Of a DNA stretch of 39,287 nucleotides, positions 1-8,624 are shown piece after piece. Every line of letters begins with the position of its first letter. Positions within the stretch are counted from its first letter, which is position 1. The notes under the pieces are model-generated. The model had not been told where the DNA came from and ran no database searches. It saw only the letters and a program-made list of their open reading frames with translations. Both the position numbers and the translations under genes were made by a program. Origin of the DNA: Actinoallomurus sp. (lineage in GTDB: Bacteria > Actinomycetota > Actinomycetes > Streptosporangiales > Streptosporangiaceae); assembly GCA_025964685.1 (NCBI GenBank), contig JAOPYG010000342.1, positions 1 through 39,287 on the forward strand, written 5' to 3'.

Positions 1-818
1 TTGCCGAGGAAGTCGTGGAACTGCGACCGGGTAGTACGGGCCCGCTGGACGACGATCGTCGCGCCGCCGAGCCGTCCGCCCTCGCCGGCGCGGTCCGTCC
101 GGCCGTCCTGCGTGACCAGCCAGCGCCGGTCGGCGGCCGACCAGGTGAAGCGGAACGTGGCCGCCGGGTAGCGGGCGGTGAAGCTTGTGACCGGCCGTCC
201 ACCGGCCGGGGCCGGCCCGAACCGGAAGCCGATGTCAGCGGCCTTCGAAGCGCCGGGCGCGCGGGTCAGGAGCCGCTCCGGCGCGGCGTAGAGGTTGTAC
301 GGCGCCACGTTCGGCCCCGAGCGCGTGTACCCGGTGTTCGACCGGTCCTGGGAGACGTCGACGAGGGGTGCCTTGGCGACGTAGGGCTTCATCTTGCCCT
401 GCACGCCGGAGTAGGCGAAGGCGGGCCTGCCGAACTGCGGGAGGAGGTGCAGGTCCGAGATGCGCGCGCTGCGGACGGGGCCGACGCGCGACGGCAGTTT
501 TGAGGAGAAGATCGCCATGATCCGGCTGAGGCCGCCCTCGACCTGCTCGACGTAGACGATGTCGGCCGAACGCAGGCCGAACTGCGGCTTGGCCGACCGG
601 GTGTTGTCGATCTTGACGGCGAGCACGGGTCCGTCGGCGCCGGTAGGCATGCCGGTGAACGGGTGAGTGCGGGCCGGGGTCGGCGTGGCCGACGGCGACG
701 GGGCGGACGCCGCCGGAGGCGGCGTCGCGGAGGCGGCGCCGGGCGTGTTGGAGCAGGCCGCGAGGGCCGAGGCGGCGAGCACGCCGGCGGATGCCGACAT
801 TACGCGGAAACAGCGCAC
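1..818 (-). CDS. DUF3048 (YerB-type) lipoprotein, 3' end outside window
   Basis: This gene runs off the left edge; 272 codons are visible. The start is GTG at 818, with a GGAGG Shine-Dalgarno eight bases upstream. The N-terminus has Arg residues, a hydrophobic stretch and a lipobox L19-A20-A21-C22, so it is a predicted lipoprotein. A Ser/Pro/Ala/Thr-rich linker follows, then the DUF3048 core: TGMPTG, LAVKIDNTRSAKPQFGL, DIVYVEQVEGG, GPVRSARISD. The protein should sit outside the membrane; the biochemical role of DUF3048 is not known to me. It lies 138 bp downstream of the LemA-like gene on the same strand. The gap has no clear terminator, so it may be the tail of the PIM operon or have its own promoter. 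Confidence 0.9.
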   Translation of the reverse strand, partial: MRCFRVMSASAGVLAASALAACSNTPGAASATPPPAASAPSPSATPTPARTHPFTGMPTGADGPVLAVKIDNTRSAKPQFGLRSADIVYVEQVEGGLSRIMAIFSSKLPSRVGPVRSARISDLHLLPQFGRPAFAYSGVQGKMKPYVAKAPLVDVSQDRSNTGYTRSGPNVAPYNLYAAPERLLTRAPGASKAADIGFRFGPAPAGGRPVTSFTARYPAATFRFTWSAADRRWLVTQDGRTDRAGEGGRLGGATIVVQRARTTRSQFHDFLG

Positions 819-956
819 GAGCTGGACCTCCTCGGGCAAACGAGACGTTCTGAGTCCGCGAGGCTAGTCGATGAACGACCTCTGCGGTCCCATCGTCGCG
901 AAGCCGGAAATCACCCCCGTCTCATCCGTCACAGACGTCACGTTCCGCCACGGGCC

Positions 957-1490
957 TCAGCTCTCCGGCGGGGCGTCGTCGATCTCGAAGAAGTCCGGCA
1001 GCGGTGCCCGGCCGGACAGCGGCAGCACGCGGGGAAGCAGCTTGCGCCGCGCCGCACGGGTCGCCGTCACCGCATTGTTGTAGAAGCTGCGCGCGTAGGT
1101 GACCTTGCGCACCGCGGCGTCCAGGTCATCGAGCAGGGCCGCGCCGTCGTCGCGGGCCGCCAGCGTGCGGCGGAAGTCGGGCTGGTCGATGACCGCGCGG
1201 AGCGCGCGGGACAGGTCGCTCTCGGCGAACTCCCGGTTGTCGGTCTCGGCGATGCGGGCCTCGTGAGCGGCGGCCGCGAGCAGCAGGCTGGTGGCCGGGT
1301 CGAGCTGGCGCGAGGCGGCGAGCTCCAGGGCGACCGCGGCACGGCGTACGAGCGCGGCGTCCAGCCCGGCACGCGCGGTCTCCAGGCGTACGTGCAGCCG
1401 GTCGATCCGGGTCGCCCGCCACGAGACGTACACGCCGAGCAGCACGACCACGGCGACGAGCAGCGCGATGTTGAGGACGATCTCGGGCAT
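957..1490 (-). CDS. LemA-like membrane protein
   Basis: A 177-residue protein with one N-terminal membrane helix (about residues 4-24), then long Ala/Arg/Glu-rich helices. The C-terminal part (ARSFYNNAV, then the LPDFFEIDD tail) resembles the LemA family, in which a membrane-anchored helical bundle faces the cytosol or the periplasm. The ATG lies 2 bp after the pimA stop, so the two genes are almost certainly co-transcribed and translationally coupled. In mycobacteria the equivalent position after pimA holds a Nudix gene; no Nudix box is visible here. The exact role is unknown. The family call rests on the C-terminal pattern and general architecture. Confidence 0.72.
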   Translation of the reverse strand: MPEIVLNIALLVAVVVLLGVYVSWRATRIDRLHVRLETARAGLDAALVRRAAVALELAASRQLDPATSLLLAAAAHEARIAETDNREFAESDLSRALRAVIDQPDFRRTLAARDDGAALLDDLDAAVRKVTYARSFYNNAVTATRAARRKLLPRVLPLSGRAPLPDFFEIDDAPPES

Positions 1491-1492
1491 GG

Positions 1493-2623
1493 TCAGCTCG
1501 TGGGATTCTCGACGACGCCGGTGTCGCCGGCCACCGTCTCATAGACGCGGACCACATCGCGAGCGACGGTCGACCAGTCGTAGGCGCGGACCGCCGTCTT
1601 GGCCTCGTCGGACAGCTGCTTGCGGCGTGCGCCGTCGTCGAGCAGGTCGGCCGCGGCGGCGGCCAGGGCCGTCGCGTCGCCGACCGGGAACAGCGCGCCC
1701 GCCCGGCCGCCGAGCAGCACGCGGCTGAACGCGGTGATGTCGCTGGCCAGGATGGGCGCGCCCGCCGACATCGCCTCGGCGAGGACGATGCCGAAGCTCT
1801 CACCGCCGGTGTTGGGCGCGACGAAGACGTCGACGGAGTGCAGCGCGCGTACCTTGTCGGCCTCGCTCACCAGCCCCAGGATGACCACGCGGTCGCGCAG
1901 CTCCGGCGAGACGCGTGCCCGCACCTCGTCGGCGTCGCCGGGCCCGGCCAGCAGCAGCCGCAGGCCGGGGCGTTCGCGGCCGAGGACCTCGAAGGCGCGC
2001 AGCAGCACCGGCAGGCCCTTGCGCTGCTCGTCCATGCGCCCGAGGAAGCCCAGGGCCCCGTCGTCGCCCGGCCAGCCCTGCAGGGGCGTCGCCATGGCGT
2101 ACCGCTCGGTCGTCACACCGTTGGGGATGAGCACCGCGTCTCCCCCGAAATGGTCCACGAGCGTCTTGCGTGCCTTCTCCGACACCGCGATCCGCGCCGA
2201 GATCTTCTCCAGAGCGCTCTGCAGGATCGGGCCGGCCGCCGACAGCGCCCGCGACCGCTCGAAGGAGGCGTGGAAGGTCGCGACGATGGGACCGTCGGCG
2301 GCCCAGCACGCGAGCACGCCGAGTGACGGCGAGGCCGGCTCGTGCACGTGCAGCACGTCGAACCGGCCCTCGCGGATCCAGCGGCGTACGCGGCTCGCCG
2401 ACAGGAAGCCGAACGACAGGCGCGCCACCGAGCCGTTGTAGGGCACCGGCACCGCCCGTCCCGCGGACACGACGTACGGCGGCAGAGGCGCGTCGTCGTC
2501 GGCCGGAGCGATGACCGAGACCTCGTGCCCGAACGCGAACAGCGCCTCGGTGAGGTCCCGCACGTGCGACTGCACGCCGCCGGGAACGTCCCAGGTGTAA
2601 GGACAGACGATGCCGATTCTCAC
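1493..2623 (-). CDS. pimA: Phosphatidylinositol alpha-mannosyltransferase PimA
   Basis: A GT4/GT-B glycosyltransferase of 376 residues that transfers mannose from GDP-mannose to the 2-OH of phosphatidylinositol, the first step of PIM synthesis on the cytosolic face of the membrane. Visible landmarks are the N-terminal GGVQSHV loop (G15-G16), the PVPYNGSVAR segment (59-68) typical of PimA, HVHEP (92-96), and FHASFERS (118-124). GRMDEQRKG (195-203) carries donor-binding Arg196 and Lys202, and the EX7E motif is E275-E283. The start is GTG at 2623; an AGAAGG motif lies about 14 bases upstream, a weak ribosome site. It follows the acyltransferase after 34 bp and precedes the LemA-like gene by 2 bp, all one operon. 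Confidence 0.95.
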   Translation of the reverse strand: MRIGIVCPYTWDVPGGVQSHVRDLTEALFAFGHEVSVIAPADDDAPLPPYVVSAGRAVPVPYNGSVARLSFGFLSASRVRRWIREGRFDVLHVHEPASPSLGVLACWAADGPIVATFHASFERSRALSAAGPILQSALEKISARIAVSEKARKTLVDHFGGDAVLIPNGVTTERYAMATPLQGWPGDDGALGFLGRMDEQRKGLPVLLRAFEVLGRERPGLRLLLAGPGDADEVRARVSPELRDRVVILGLVSEADKVRALHSVDVFVAPNTGGESFGIVLAEAMSAGAPILASDITAFSRVLLGGRAGALFPVGDATALAAAAADLLDDGARRKQLSDEAKTAVRAYDWSTVARDVVRVYETVAGDTGVVENPTS

Positions 2624-2657
2624 TGGCGGGTCGCCCTTCTCGCTCGAGTCGCCACCG

Positions 2658-3542
2658 TCAAAGATCCTCCACCCAGACGCGCTGCAGCATGTGCCAGTCC
2701 TCGGGATGGGCGGCGACGCCCTGCTGGAAGGTGTGGGCGAGCGACTGCGTCATCACCCGGATCCGCTCCGTGCGGTCGCCGTCGTCGGGAACCGGGATCT
2801 CGTCGTGCACCCGGACACCCCAGTCGTGTCCTTCGTACCACAGGGTGACGGGGCGCAGCGCGGCTCCCGTGCGCACGGCCAGGGCGGCCGGGCCGGCCGG
2901 CATGCGGGCGGGCCGGCCGAAGAAGTCGACCTCCACCCCCGAGGCGGTCAGGTCCCGGTCGGCGACGAGGCAGACCAGCCGGCCCGCCTCCAGGCGCTCG
3001 GTGAGCGTGCCGAACACGTCGCCGTCACCGCCGGAGGCGGGCAGCACCTCCATGCCCAGCCCGGCCCGGTAGGCCACGAACCGGTCGTAGAGGGACTCGG
3101 GCTTGAGGCGCTCCATGACCGTGGTGAACGGCGTGCCCGACAGCGCGATCCACGCGCCGGCGTGGTCCCAGTTGCCCATGTGCGGCAGCGCGGCCACCAC
3201 GCCGCGCCCGGCGTCGAGGTCCTTGTAGAGCTCCTCGATGCCGGTGATGTGCATGCCGGACAGGATGCGCTCGCGGCTCATCGACGGCAGGCGGAAGGAC
3301 TCCAGCCAGTAGCGCAGGTAGGAGCGCATGGCCCGGTGGCTCAGCTCCCGCAGCTCATCGTCGGATGGCCCGTCGCCGACGACCCGCCGGAGGTTCTTCT
3401 CCAGCCGGCGCACGCCGCGGCCGTGCCGCCGCCAGGTGCGGTCGGCGATGAGCATGAAGATCTCGCGGGCGACCGGCTCCGGCATGTGGCGGACGGCCGC
3501 CCAGCCCAGGGCATAGGCGGAGTCCGCGATCTCATCCCTCAC
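2658..3542 (-). CDS. patA: Phosphatidylinositol mannoside acyltransferase
   Basis: A 294-residue LpxL/HtrB-type acyltransferase, the family of mycobacterial Rv2611c (PatA), which acylates the mannose of PIM1/PIM2. The catalytic HX4D motif is H121-M-G-N-W-D126. Downstream conserved blocks include the ADRDLTASGVEVDFFGRPARMP region. The true start is GTG at 3542, overlapping the pgsA stop as GTGA. A much longer in-frame ORF reaches back to about 4259, but those 239 extra codons are the antiparallel-frame shadow of pgsA and show no protein signature. It sits between PIP synthase and PimA, exactly as expected for the PIM pathway. Confidence 0.93.
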   Translation of the reverse strand: MRDEIADSAYALGWAAVRHMPEPVAREIFMLIADRTWRRHGRGVRRLEKNLRRVVGDGPSDDELRELSHRAMRSYLRYWLESFRLPSMSRERILSGMHITGIEELYKDLDAGRGVVAALPHMGNWDHAGAWIALSGTPFTTVMERLKPESLYDRFVAYRAGLGMEVLPASGGDGDVFGTLTERLEAGRLVCLVADRDLTASGVEVDFFGRPARMPAGPAALAVRTGAALRPVTLWYEGHDWGVRVHDEIPVPDDGDRTERIRVMTQSLAHTFQQGVAAHPEDWHMLQRVWVEDL

Positions 3543-4156
3543 GCGTGCTCTCCGGCCTCCACCAGCTGGCGGCGGACGGCGACGTAGCGCTGCGCCACCG
3601 TGATCAGGCTGGCCACCGAGAGCACCCACAGGCCGGCGGCCAGGACGTACGGGACGCCGAGCCCGGCCAGGCCGATCGCGACCAGGCTCACGATGAGCCG
3701 CTCGCCGCGCTCGGCGATGCCGATGGTCGCGTTCAGCCCCATGCCCTCGGCGCGCGCACGTGCGTACGAGACGAGCGCCCCGGAAATGAGGCAGACCAGC
3801 GCCAGGCAGACCAGGAGCATGTCGTTGTGGTCCTTGGTGGCGAACCGGAGGATCAGCCCCGTGAAGATCGCCGCGTCGGAGACGCGGTCCATGTTCGAGT
3901 CGAGGAAGGCACCGAAGCGGCTCGTCCTTCCGGTCACCCGCGCCACGGCCCCGTCGAACAGGTCGAAGAAGACGAAGATCGTGATGACGATCGTCCCCCA
4001 GAAGAACTGTCCGAAGGGATAAAAGCCGAGCGCACCGGCGACGACGCCGAGCGTGCCGATGATGGTGATCGTGTTCGGTGTGACGCCGGTTCGGGCCAGC
4101 GCCTGCCCGACCGGCGAGGTGACACGCGACAGCGCCGGCCGTAGTTGGTTGAGCAT
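3539..4156 (-). CDS. pgsA: Phosphatidylinositol phosphate synthase (CDP-alcohol phosphatidyltransferase)
   Basis: A 205-residue integral membrane enzyme that joins CDP-diacylglycerol and inositol 1-phosphate. The complete CDP-alcohol phosphatidyltransferase motif is present: D65, D68-G69, A72-R73, G82, D86 and D90, with canonical spacing. Several hydrophobic helices follow. The start is ATG at 4156, with AAGGA about nine bases upstream. It is the first gene of the leftward operon with the acyltransferase (4-nt GTGA overlap) and pimA. The 259-bp divergent region to the EF-G-like gene must hold its promoter, but I could not fix a -35/-10 pair with confidence. Confidence 0.94.
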   Translation of the reverse strand: MLNQLRPALSRVTSPVGQALARTGVTPNTITIIGTLGVVAGALGFYPFGQFFWGTIVITIFVFFDLFDGAVARVTGRTSRFGAFLDSNMDRVSDAAIFTGLILRFATKDHNDMLLVCLALVCLISGALVSYARARAEGMGLNATIGIAERGERLIVSLVAIGLAGLGVPYVLAAGLWVLSVASLITVAQRYVAVRRQLVEAGEHA

Positions 4157-4415
4157 TCCCGTCCTTGTAATCGTGATCGGTTGCGGTGTTAACGCCCGTG
4201 ATAGCGCCCGCAGCCCCGCTTTCGCCCGTGTTCGTGCTCGAAATCCCCCGGCGGCCCAATCGTAGTGCGTGACGTCACCGCAGGTGGGAAGGGCTGAATA
4301 CAGGAGGAGTCGAGCGTTTGCCGGTCACCCCCTTGTGATATGCGGCAGAGACGGTAAGGGTGGTGACCACGGGTGTGGCGCCCGTCACACCCAGGTCTCC
4401 TATGGAGGTGGGCGC

Positions 4416-6557
4416 GTGGCGGATAGGACAGGTCCCCAAGGAGCCGCCGGCAGGGCACCATCGGCCGAACAACCCGAGAAGATACGCAATATCGCGTTGG
4501 TCGGCCATTCCGGGGCTGGGAAGACGACTCTCGTTGAGGCGCTGCTCGCTGCGACCGGTACGATCCAGCGGCCCGGTCGCGTCGAGGACGGCTCGACGGT
4601 CAGTGACTACGACGAGGTCGAGGCGCGGCAGCAGCGCTCGGTGAATCTCTCGCTCTCGTCATTCGAGAACTCTGGTGTCAAGATCAACCTGCTCGACACC
4701 CCGGGCTATGCCGACTTCGTCGGCGACCTGCGCGCGGGACTGCGCGCCGCGGACGCCGCGCTGTTCGTCGTCTCGGCCGTCGACGGCATCGACGGCGTGA
4801 CCCGCATGCTGTGGGACGAGTGCGCCTCGGTCGGCATGCCGCGCGCCGTGGTGATCACCAAGATCGACCAGCAACGGGGCGACTTCGACGAGGTGCTCAC
4901 CGAGTGCCAGGACGCGTTCGGCGACGGCGTCCTGCCGTGCTACTTCCCGTGCGACACCGGGCTGATCGCCCTGCTTTCGCGGAAATGCCTGGACTACTCC
5001 TCCGGCACCCGCACCGAACGCGAGCCGGACGCGGAGTTCCTGGACCGCCTTTCGGACCAGCGCGGCGCTCTCATCGAGGGGATCATCCAGGAGAGCGAGG
5101 ACGAGACCCTCATGGACCGCTACCTGTCCGGTGAGGAGATCGACGTCAAGGCCCTGATCGAGGACCTGGAAAAGGCGGTCGCGCGCGGCAGCTTCTACCC
5201 GGTGCTGACCACGTCGGTGCCGCACGGCGACAACCCCGGGCCGGTCATCGGCATGAGCGAGCTGCTCGAAGTGATCACCCAGGCGTTCCCGTCGCCGCTC
5301 GAACACGGCATTCCCATGGTCACCGGGACCGAGGACGAGTCGCCCAAGGAGATCAGCTGCGACCCCGACGGACCACTGGTGGCCGAGGTGGTCAAGACGA
5401 CCTCGGACCCCTACGTCGGGCGCATCTCGCTCGTCCGGGTGTTCAGCGGCACGCTGCTGCCGGACGCGACCGTCCACGTCTCCGGGCACGGCATGGAGGA
5501 CCGCGGTCACGAGGACCACGACGTCGACGAGCGCATCGGCGCGCTGACCGCGCCGCTGGGCAAGCTCCAGCGGACCCTGTCGTCGTGCGTGGCGGGTGAC
5601 ATCTGCGCGGTCGCCAAGCTGACCCGCGCCGAGACCGGTGACACGATCTCGGCCAAGGAAGAGCCCCTGCTGATGGCGCCCTGGTCCATGCCGGACCCGC
5701 TGCTGCCGACCGCGATCCAGGCCAAGTCCAAGACCGACGAGGACAAGCTGTCCCAGGCTCTCGCGCGGCTCGTGGCCGAGGACCCGACCCTGCGGCTGGA
5801 GAACAACTCCGAGACGCGTCAGCTCGTGCTGTGGAACATGGGTGAGGCCCACGCCGACGTGCTGCTGGACCGGCTGAGCAGCCGGTACGGCGTCGAGGTG
5901 GAGACCGTGCCGCTGCGGGTGCCGCTGCGCGAGACGTTCGGCGGCCCGGCGAGCGGTCTCGGCCGCCACGTCAAGCAGAGCGGCGGCCACGGGCAGTACG
6001 CCATCTGCCACGTCCAGGTGGAGCCGCTGCCGTCCGGCTCCGGCTTCGACTTCGCCGACAAGATCGTCGGCGGGGTGGTGCCCCGGCAGTTCATCCCGTC
6101 CGTCGAGAAGGGCGTCCGCGTCCAGATGGAGCGCGGCGTGCTCTCCGGGTACCCGCTGGTCGACATCAAGGTCACGCTGTACGACGGCAAGGCGCACTCG
6201 GTGGACTCCTCCGACATGGCCTTCCAGACCGCCGGCCAGCTCGGGCTCAAGGACGCGGCCGCCAAGACGAAGGTGCTGCTCCTGGAGCCGGTCGACGAGG
6301 TCTCGGTGCTCGTGGCGGACGAGTACGTCGGCGCGGTGATGTCGGACCTGTCCTCGCGGCGCGGACGTGTGCTGGGCAGCGAGAACATCGCGGGAGGCCG
6401 GTGCCAGGTCAAGGCCGAGGTGCCGCAGCTGGAGATCACGCGCTATGCGATCGACCTGCGGTCGCTGTCGCACGGCACGGGGACGTTCAGCCGCGGTTTC
6501 CTGCGGTACGAGCCGCTGCCCGCGCAACTGGCCGAGAAGATCATCGCTGAGTCGTAG
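4416..6557 (+). CDS. EF-G-like translational GTPase (EF-G2 family)
   Basis: A 713-residue protein with EF-G domain order: GTPase, domain II, then III-V, the last around GGRCQVKAEVPQLEI. The start is GTG at 4416, chosen for GGAGG seven bases upstream; an in-frame ATG at 4269 lacks a site. The P-loop is G30-HSGAGK-T37. Three motifs depart from canonical EF-G. Switch II is DTPGYADF (94-101), with Tyr98 where the catalytic His normally sits. G4 is TKID (148-151) instead of NKxD. Switch I reads YDEVEARQQRSV instead of an ERGITI-type segment. These fit the FusA2/EF-G2 paralogue group of actinobacteria, whose role is not translocation as far as I know. It probably binds GTP; hydrolysis is doubtful. 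Confidence 0.9.
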   Translation: MADRTGPQGAAGRAPSAEQPEKIRNIALVGHSGAGKTTLVEALLAATGTIQRPGRVEDGSTVSDYDEVEARQQRSVNLSLSSFENSGVKINLLDTPGYADFVGDLRAGLRAADAALFVVSAVDGIDGVTRMLWDECASVGMPRAVVITKIDQQRGDFDEVLTECQDAFGDGVLPCYFPCDTGLIALLSRKCLDYSSGTRTEREPDAEFLDRLSDQRGALIEGIIQESEDETLMDRYLSGEEIDVKALIEDLEKAVARGSFYPVLTTSVPHGDNPGPVIGMSELLEVITQAFPSPLEHGIPMVTGTEDESPKEISCDPDGPLVAEVVKTTSDPYVGRISLVRVFSGTLLPDATVHVSGHGMEDRGHEDHDVDERIGALTAPLGKLQRTLSSCVAGDICAVAKLTRAETGDTISAKEEPLLMAPWSMPDPLLPTAIQAKSKTDEDKLSQALARLVAEDPTLRLENNSETRQLVLWNMGEAHADVLLDRLSSRYGVEVETVPLRVPLRETFGGPASGLGRHVKQSGGHGQYAICHVQVEPLPSGSGFDFADKIVGGVVPRQFIPSVEKGVRVQMERGVLSGYPLVDIKVTLYDGKAHSVDSSDMAFQTAGQLGLKDAAAKTKVLLLEPVDEVSVLVADEYVGAVMSDLSSRRGRVLGSENIAGGRCQVKAEVPQLEITRYAIDLRSLSHGTGTFSRGFLRYEPLPAQLAEKIIAES

Positions 6558-6564
6558 GAGTCCG

Positions 6565-6606
6565 GTGCCGGCCTCATGACCCCTGCGGGGGACACGGGGC
6601 CGGCGC
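6565..6606 (+). terminator. Hairpin after the EF-G-like gene
   Basis: GTGCCGGCC (6565-6573) pairs with GGCCGGCGC (6598-6606), with one G-U. A second inner stem CCCC/GGGG (6580-6583 with 6587-6590) sits in the loop. It starts eight bases after the stop codon. There is no T-run, which is common in high-GC actinobacteria. Probable intrinsic terminator; folding strength not computed. Confidence 0.4.
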
Positions 6607-6684
6607 ATGTCCTCCTCAGGGCGCCCGCATGTTCCTCCCCGCGGACGACGCAGCGCCCACCATCGATTTGGGATTATCGATGTC

Positions 6685-6810
6685 ATGAGCGAGACGGGGG
6701 CCGGAGGCGGGCGGGCGGACCCGCCACCACCGGCGGCGTACGGAAACATCCCTGATGGCATGCGCGGCGCCCGCCGCCGCGCCACACCACCGGCTCGCCG
6801 GCCGCGATGA
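6685..6810 (+). CDS. Possible 41-residue upstream ORF coupled to the deacetylase
   Basis: An ATG at 6685 opens a 41-codon frame ending in TGA at 6808-6810, so its stop overlaps the deacetylase start as ATGA. The peptide begins MSETGAGGGRADPPPP and is Gly/Pro/Arg-rich, with no domain. Neither this ATG nor the deacetylase ATG has a convincing Shine-Dalgarno. Coupled re-initiation is therefore one explanation, and a misplaced deacetylase start another. Real translation is uncertain. Confidence 0.3.
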   Translation: MSETGAGGGRADPPPPAAYGNIPDGMRGARRRATPPARRPR

Positions 6811-7649
6811 CGGACGGCAAGGCGTCACGGCGCTCCATCCTCCGGGCGCTGTCGGCCGGCGGCGCGGGGACCATGGCGGGGGTCGCGGCGGGCGCCCTGG
6901 GCACGATCGGCGGCGTCGCGGCGGGCGGCCTGCTGGACGACGCCGACGCGATGCCCGGCACCCCGGTCTCGGCACTGGGCGTGCCCACCGCCGGGCCGTG
7001 GCGGCCGCACCCCGGGCACGTCGACATCTCGTGGGCGGTCGACACGTCGCAGAAGCTGGTGGCCCTCACCTTCGACGACGGGCCCATGCCGGACTGGACG
7101 CCGATGGTGCACGACATCCTCGACGAGGCGAAGATCCCGGCCACGTTCTTCATGGTGGGCCGGCGCGTGGTCGAGCACGCCCGCCTGATCCACGGGCGCA
7201 TGGACCGGCACGCGGTCGGCAACCACACCTGGGCGCACACCGATCTGACCCGGCTGACCCACCCGCAGGCGTACGGGGCCATCCACCGTGCCCACACCGC
7301 GATCGCCGAGGTGACGGGCAAGGAAGCCCGGCTGCTGCGGCCGCCGCTCGGCAACATCGGCGGCACCACGCTCAGCGCGGCCGGCCAGCTCGGCTACGAC
7401 GTGGTCCTGTGGTCGCTGAAGATGCGTGAGGCGTTCCTGGGGCGTCCCGTCGGCCGGCTGGTCGACTACATCGTCGACGGCTGCGAACCCGGGACCATCC
7501 TGCTGGCCCACGACACGGGCCACCGCGACCGCCTGATCGCCATCCGCGGCCTGCCGGCGATGATCCGCGGACTACGGGCAAAGGGCTTTGAGTTCGTGAC
7601 CGTCCCCGACCTGCTGGCCGCGGCCGACGCCAGACCGGCCACGCGGTAG
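6807..7649 (+). CDS. Secreted polysaccharide deacetylase (NodB domain, Tat-like signal)
   Basis: A 280-residue carbohydrate esterase family 4 protein that removes N- or O-acetyl groups from a wall glycan. The N-terminus has a twin-arginine pattern SRRSILR (7-13), followed by an Ala/Gly-rich hydrophobic stretch. Catalytic motifs are in order: TFDDGP (88-93), the metal motif HTWAH (140-144), RPPLG (178-182), DVVLWSL, then ILLAHD near the C-terminus. Two metal-binding His and the two Asp of motif 1 are intact, so it should be active. It stands alone between the EF-G-like gene and the convergent DCC gene, which ends 8 bp away. The ATG at 6807 lacks an obvious ribosome site (see the upstream ORF). 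Confidence 0.9.
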   Translation: MTDGKASRRSILRALSAGGAGTMAGVAAGALGTIGGVAAGGLLDDADAMPGTPVSALGVPTAGPWRPHPGHVDISWAVDTSQKLVALTFDDGPMPDWTPMVHDILDEAKIPATFFMVGRRVVEHARLIHGRMDRHAVGNHTWAHTDLTRLTHPQAYGAIHRAHTAIAEVTGKEARLLRPPLGNIGGTTLSAAGQLGYDVVLWSLKMREAFLGRPVGRLVDYIVDGCEPGTILLAHDTGHRDRLIAIRGLPAMIRGLRAKGFEFVTVPDLLAAADARPATR

Positions 7650-7657
7650 TCCTGCGG

Positions 7658-8056
7658 TCAGGGTGTCGCGTCCTCCGTGCCGGGGCGTTCTCGCGGCGGC
7701 AGTGCGCACGCGGGGGTGCCGCCCGGAAGACGGAAGCGGTTGACGGTGATCACGTGGTAGACGCCCGCGGCGATCCAGCGGAACGGAGGGAGGCGGATCA
7801 CCAGGCCCAGGACCCGCCACAGGCCGCCCGCGTCGATGAGCAGCCCGGCGATCGCCTGCGCGCCACCGCGGACGCGGTCCCCCTGCACCCACAGCACTTC
7901 CCGGCTCGCGCGGTCGGCGGTCGTGCCGAGAGCCTCCAGGTCGGCGAACTGGTACGCGAGGATCTCCGCCGTGGACGGCATGTGCCGTTCGATGAAACGC
8001 GCCGACGTCGTGCAGAAACCGCAGTCGCCGTCGAACAGGAGGATCGGCCGTGCCAT
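7658..8056 (-). CDS. DCC-family thiol-disulfide oxidoreductase (DUF393)
   Basis: A 132-residue protein beginning MARPILLFDGDCGFC. It carries the family's D11-C12-x-x-C15 motif in a thioredoxin-like setting, and a C-terminal part with YHVITVNRFRLPGG. Redox substrates of this family are generally unknown. The ATG at 8056 is preceded by GGGAG nine bases upstream; a longer in-frame ORF to 8176 runs into the HIT gene and is not supported. It lies 16 bp downstream of the HIT stop on the same strand, so it is likely co-transcribed with HIT. Confidence 0.88.
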   Translation of the reverse strand: MARPILLFDGDCGFCTTSARFIERHMPSTAEILAYQFADLEALGTTADRASREVLWVQGDRVRGGAQAIAGLLIDAGGLWRVLGLVIRLPPFRWIAAGVYHVITVNRFRLPGGTPACALPPRERPGTEDATP

Positions 8057-8072
8057 GGGAGGCTCCCTGACG

Positions 8073-8624
8073 TCAGTCGAGCGGCCAGGCGTCCGCGACG
8101 ATCTGGCGGGTGTCGCGCAGCAGCTGCGGCAGCACGCGGGTCTGGCCGATGATCGGCATGAAGTTCGTGTCGCCACCCCAGCGCGGGACGACGTGCTGGT
8201 GCAGGTGGGCGGCGATGCCGGCCCCAGCGACGGTGCCGAGGTTCATACCGACGTTGAAGCCGTGCGCGCCGCTCGCCTTGCGCAGCGCGGCGAGGGAGCG
8301 CTTGGTGAGCAGGGCCAGCTCGGAGGTCTCGGCGGCGTCCAGTTCGGTGTAGTCACTGACGTGCCGGAACGGGCACACCATCAGATGACCCGAGTTGTAG
8401 GGGTAGAGGTTGAGGACGGCGTAGGTGTACTCCCCCCGCCGTACGACCAGGCCCTCTTCGTCCGTCATCTTGGGGATCTCGCAGAAGGGGCAGCCGTCGT
8501 CCGGCCCCAAGCCCGTGGGTTTGCTCTCACCCTTGATGTACGCCATCCGGTGAGGGGTCCACAGACGCTGGAACTGGTCGGGATTCCCGACGCCGGACTG
8601 CTCCTCACGCTTGGGCTCGGTCAT
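8073..8624 (-). CDS. HIT-family nucleotide hydrolase/phosphorylase (Rv2613c-like)
   Basis: A 183-residue HIT protein. The catalytic histidine triad is H140-L-H142-Q-H144-V-V. A CPFC pair (C45, C48) and NSGHLMVCPFRH (77-88) probably form the zinc site seen in this subgroup. The mycobacterial orthologue Rv2613c is an Ap4A phosphorylase located between thrS and pgsA. Here the same three genes occur in the same order, but an Asp23 gene separates thrS from HIT, and the DCC, deacetylase and EF-G-like genes separate HIT from pgsA. The ATG at 8624 is chosen because the conserved protein starts there and a -10 box lies just ahead; the frame extends upstream to 8789 without support. Confidence 0.92.
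   Translation of the reverse strand: MTEPKREEQSGVGNPDQFQRLWTPHRMAYIKGESKPTGLGPDDGCPFCEIPKMTDEEGLVVRRGEYTYAVLNLYPYNSGHLMVCPFRHVSDYTELDAAETSELALLTKRSLAALRKASGAHGFNVGMNLGTVAGAGIAAHLHQHVVPRWGGDTNFMPIIGQTRVLPQLLRDTRQIVADAWPLD

Noticed and set aside
4345..4358. 14-base identity GCAGAGACGGTAAG shared with 11570-11583, both near promoters
   Set aside because: A 14-base match is expected a few times by chance in a window this size, and the -10-like match is not kept in the first copy.
4659..6785. 708-codon ORF antisense to the EF-G-like gene, and similar giant ORFs such as 10104-11582, 13782-15143, 19267-21147, 30640-32910 and 33205-35016
   Set aside because: They mirror real genes in the complementary high-GC frame, have Arg/Gly/His-rich composition, no domains and no ribosome sites.
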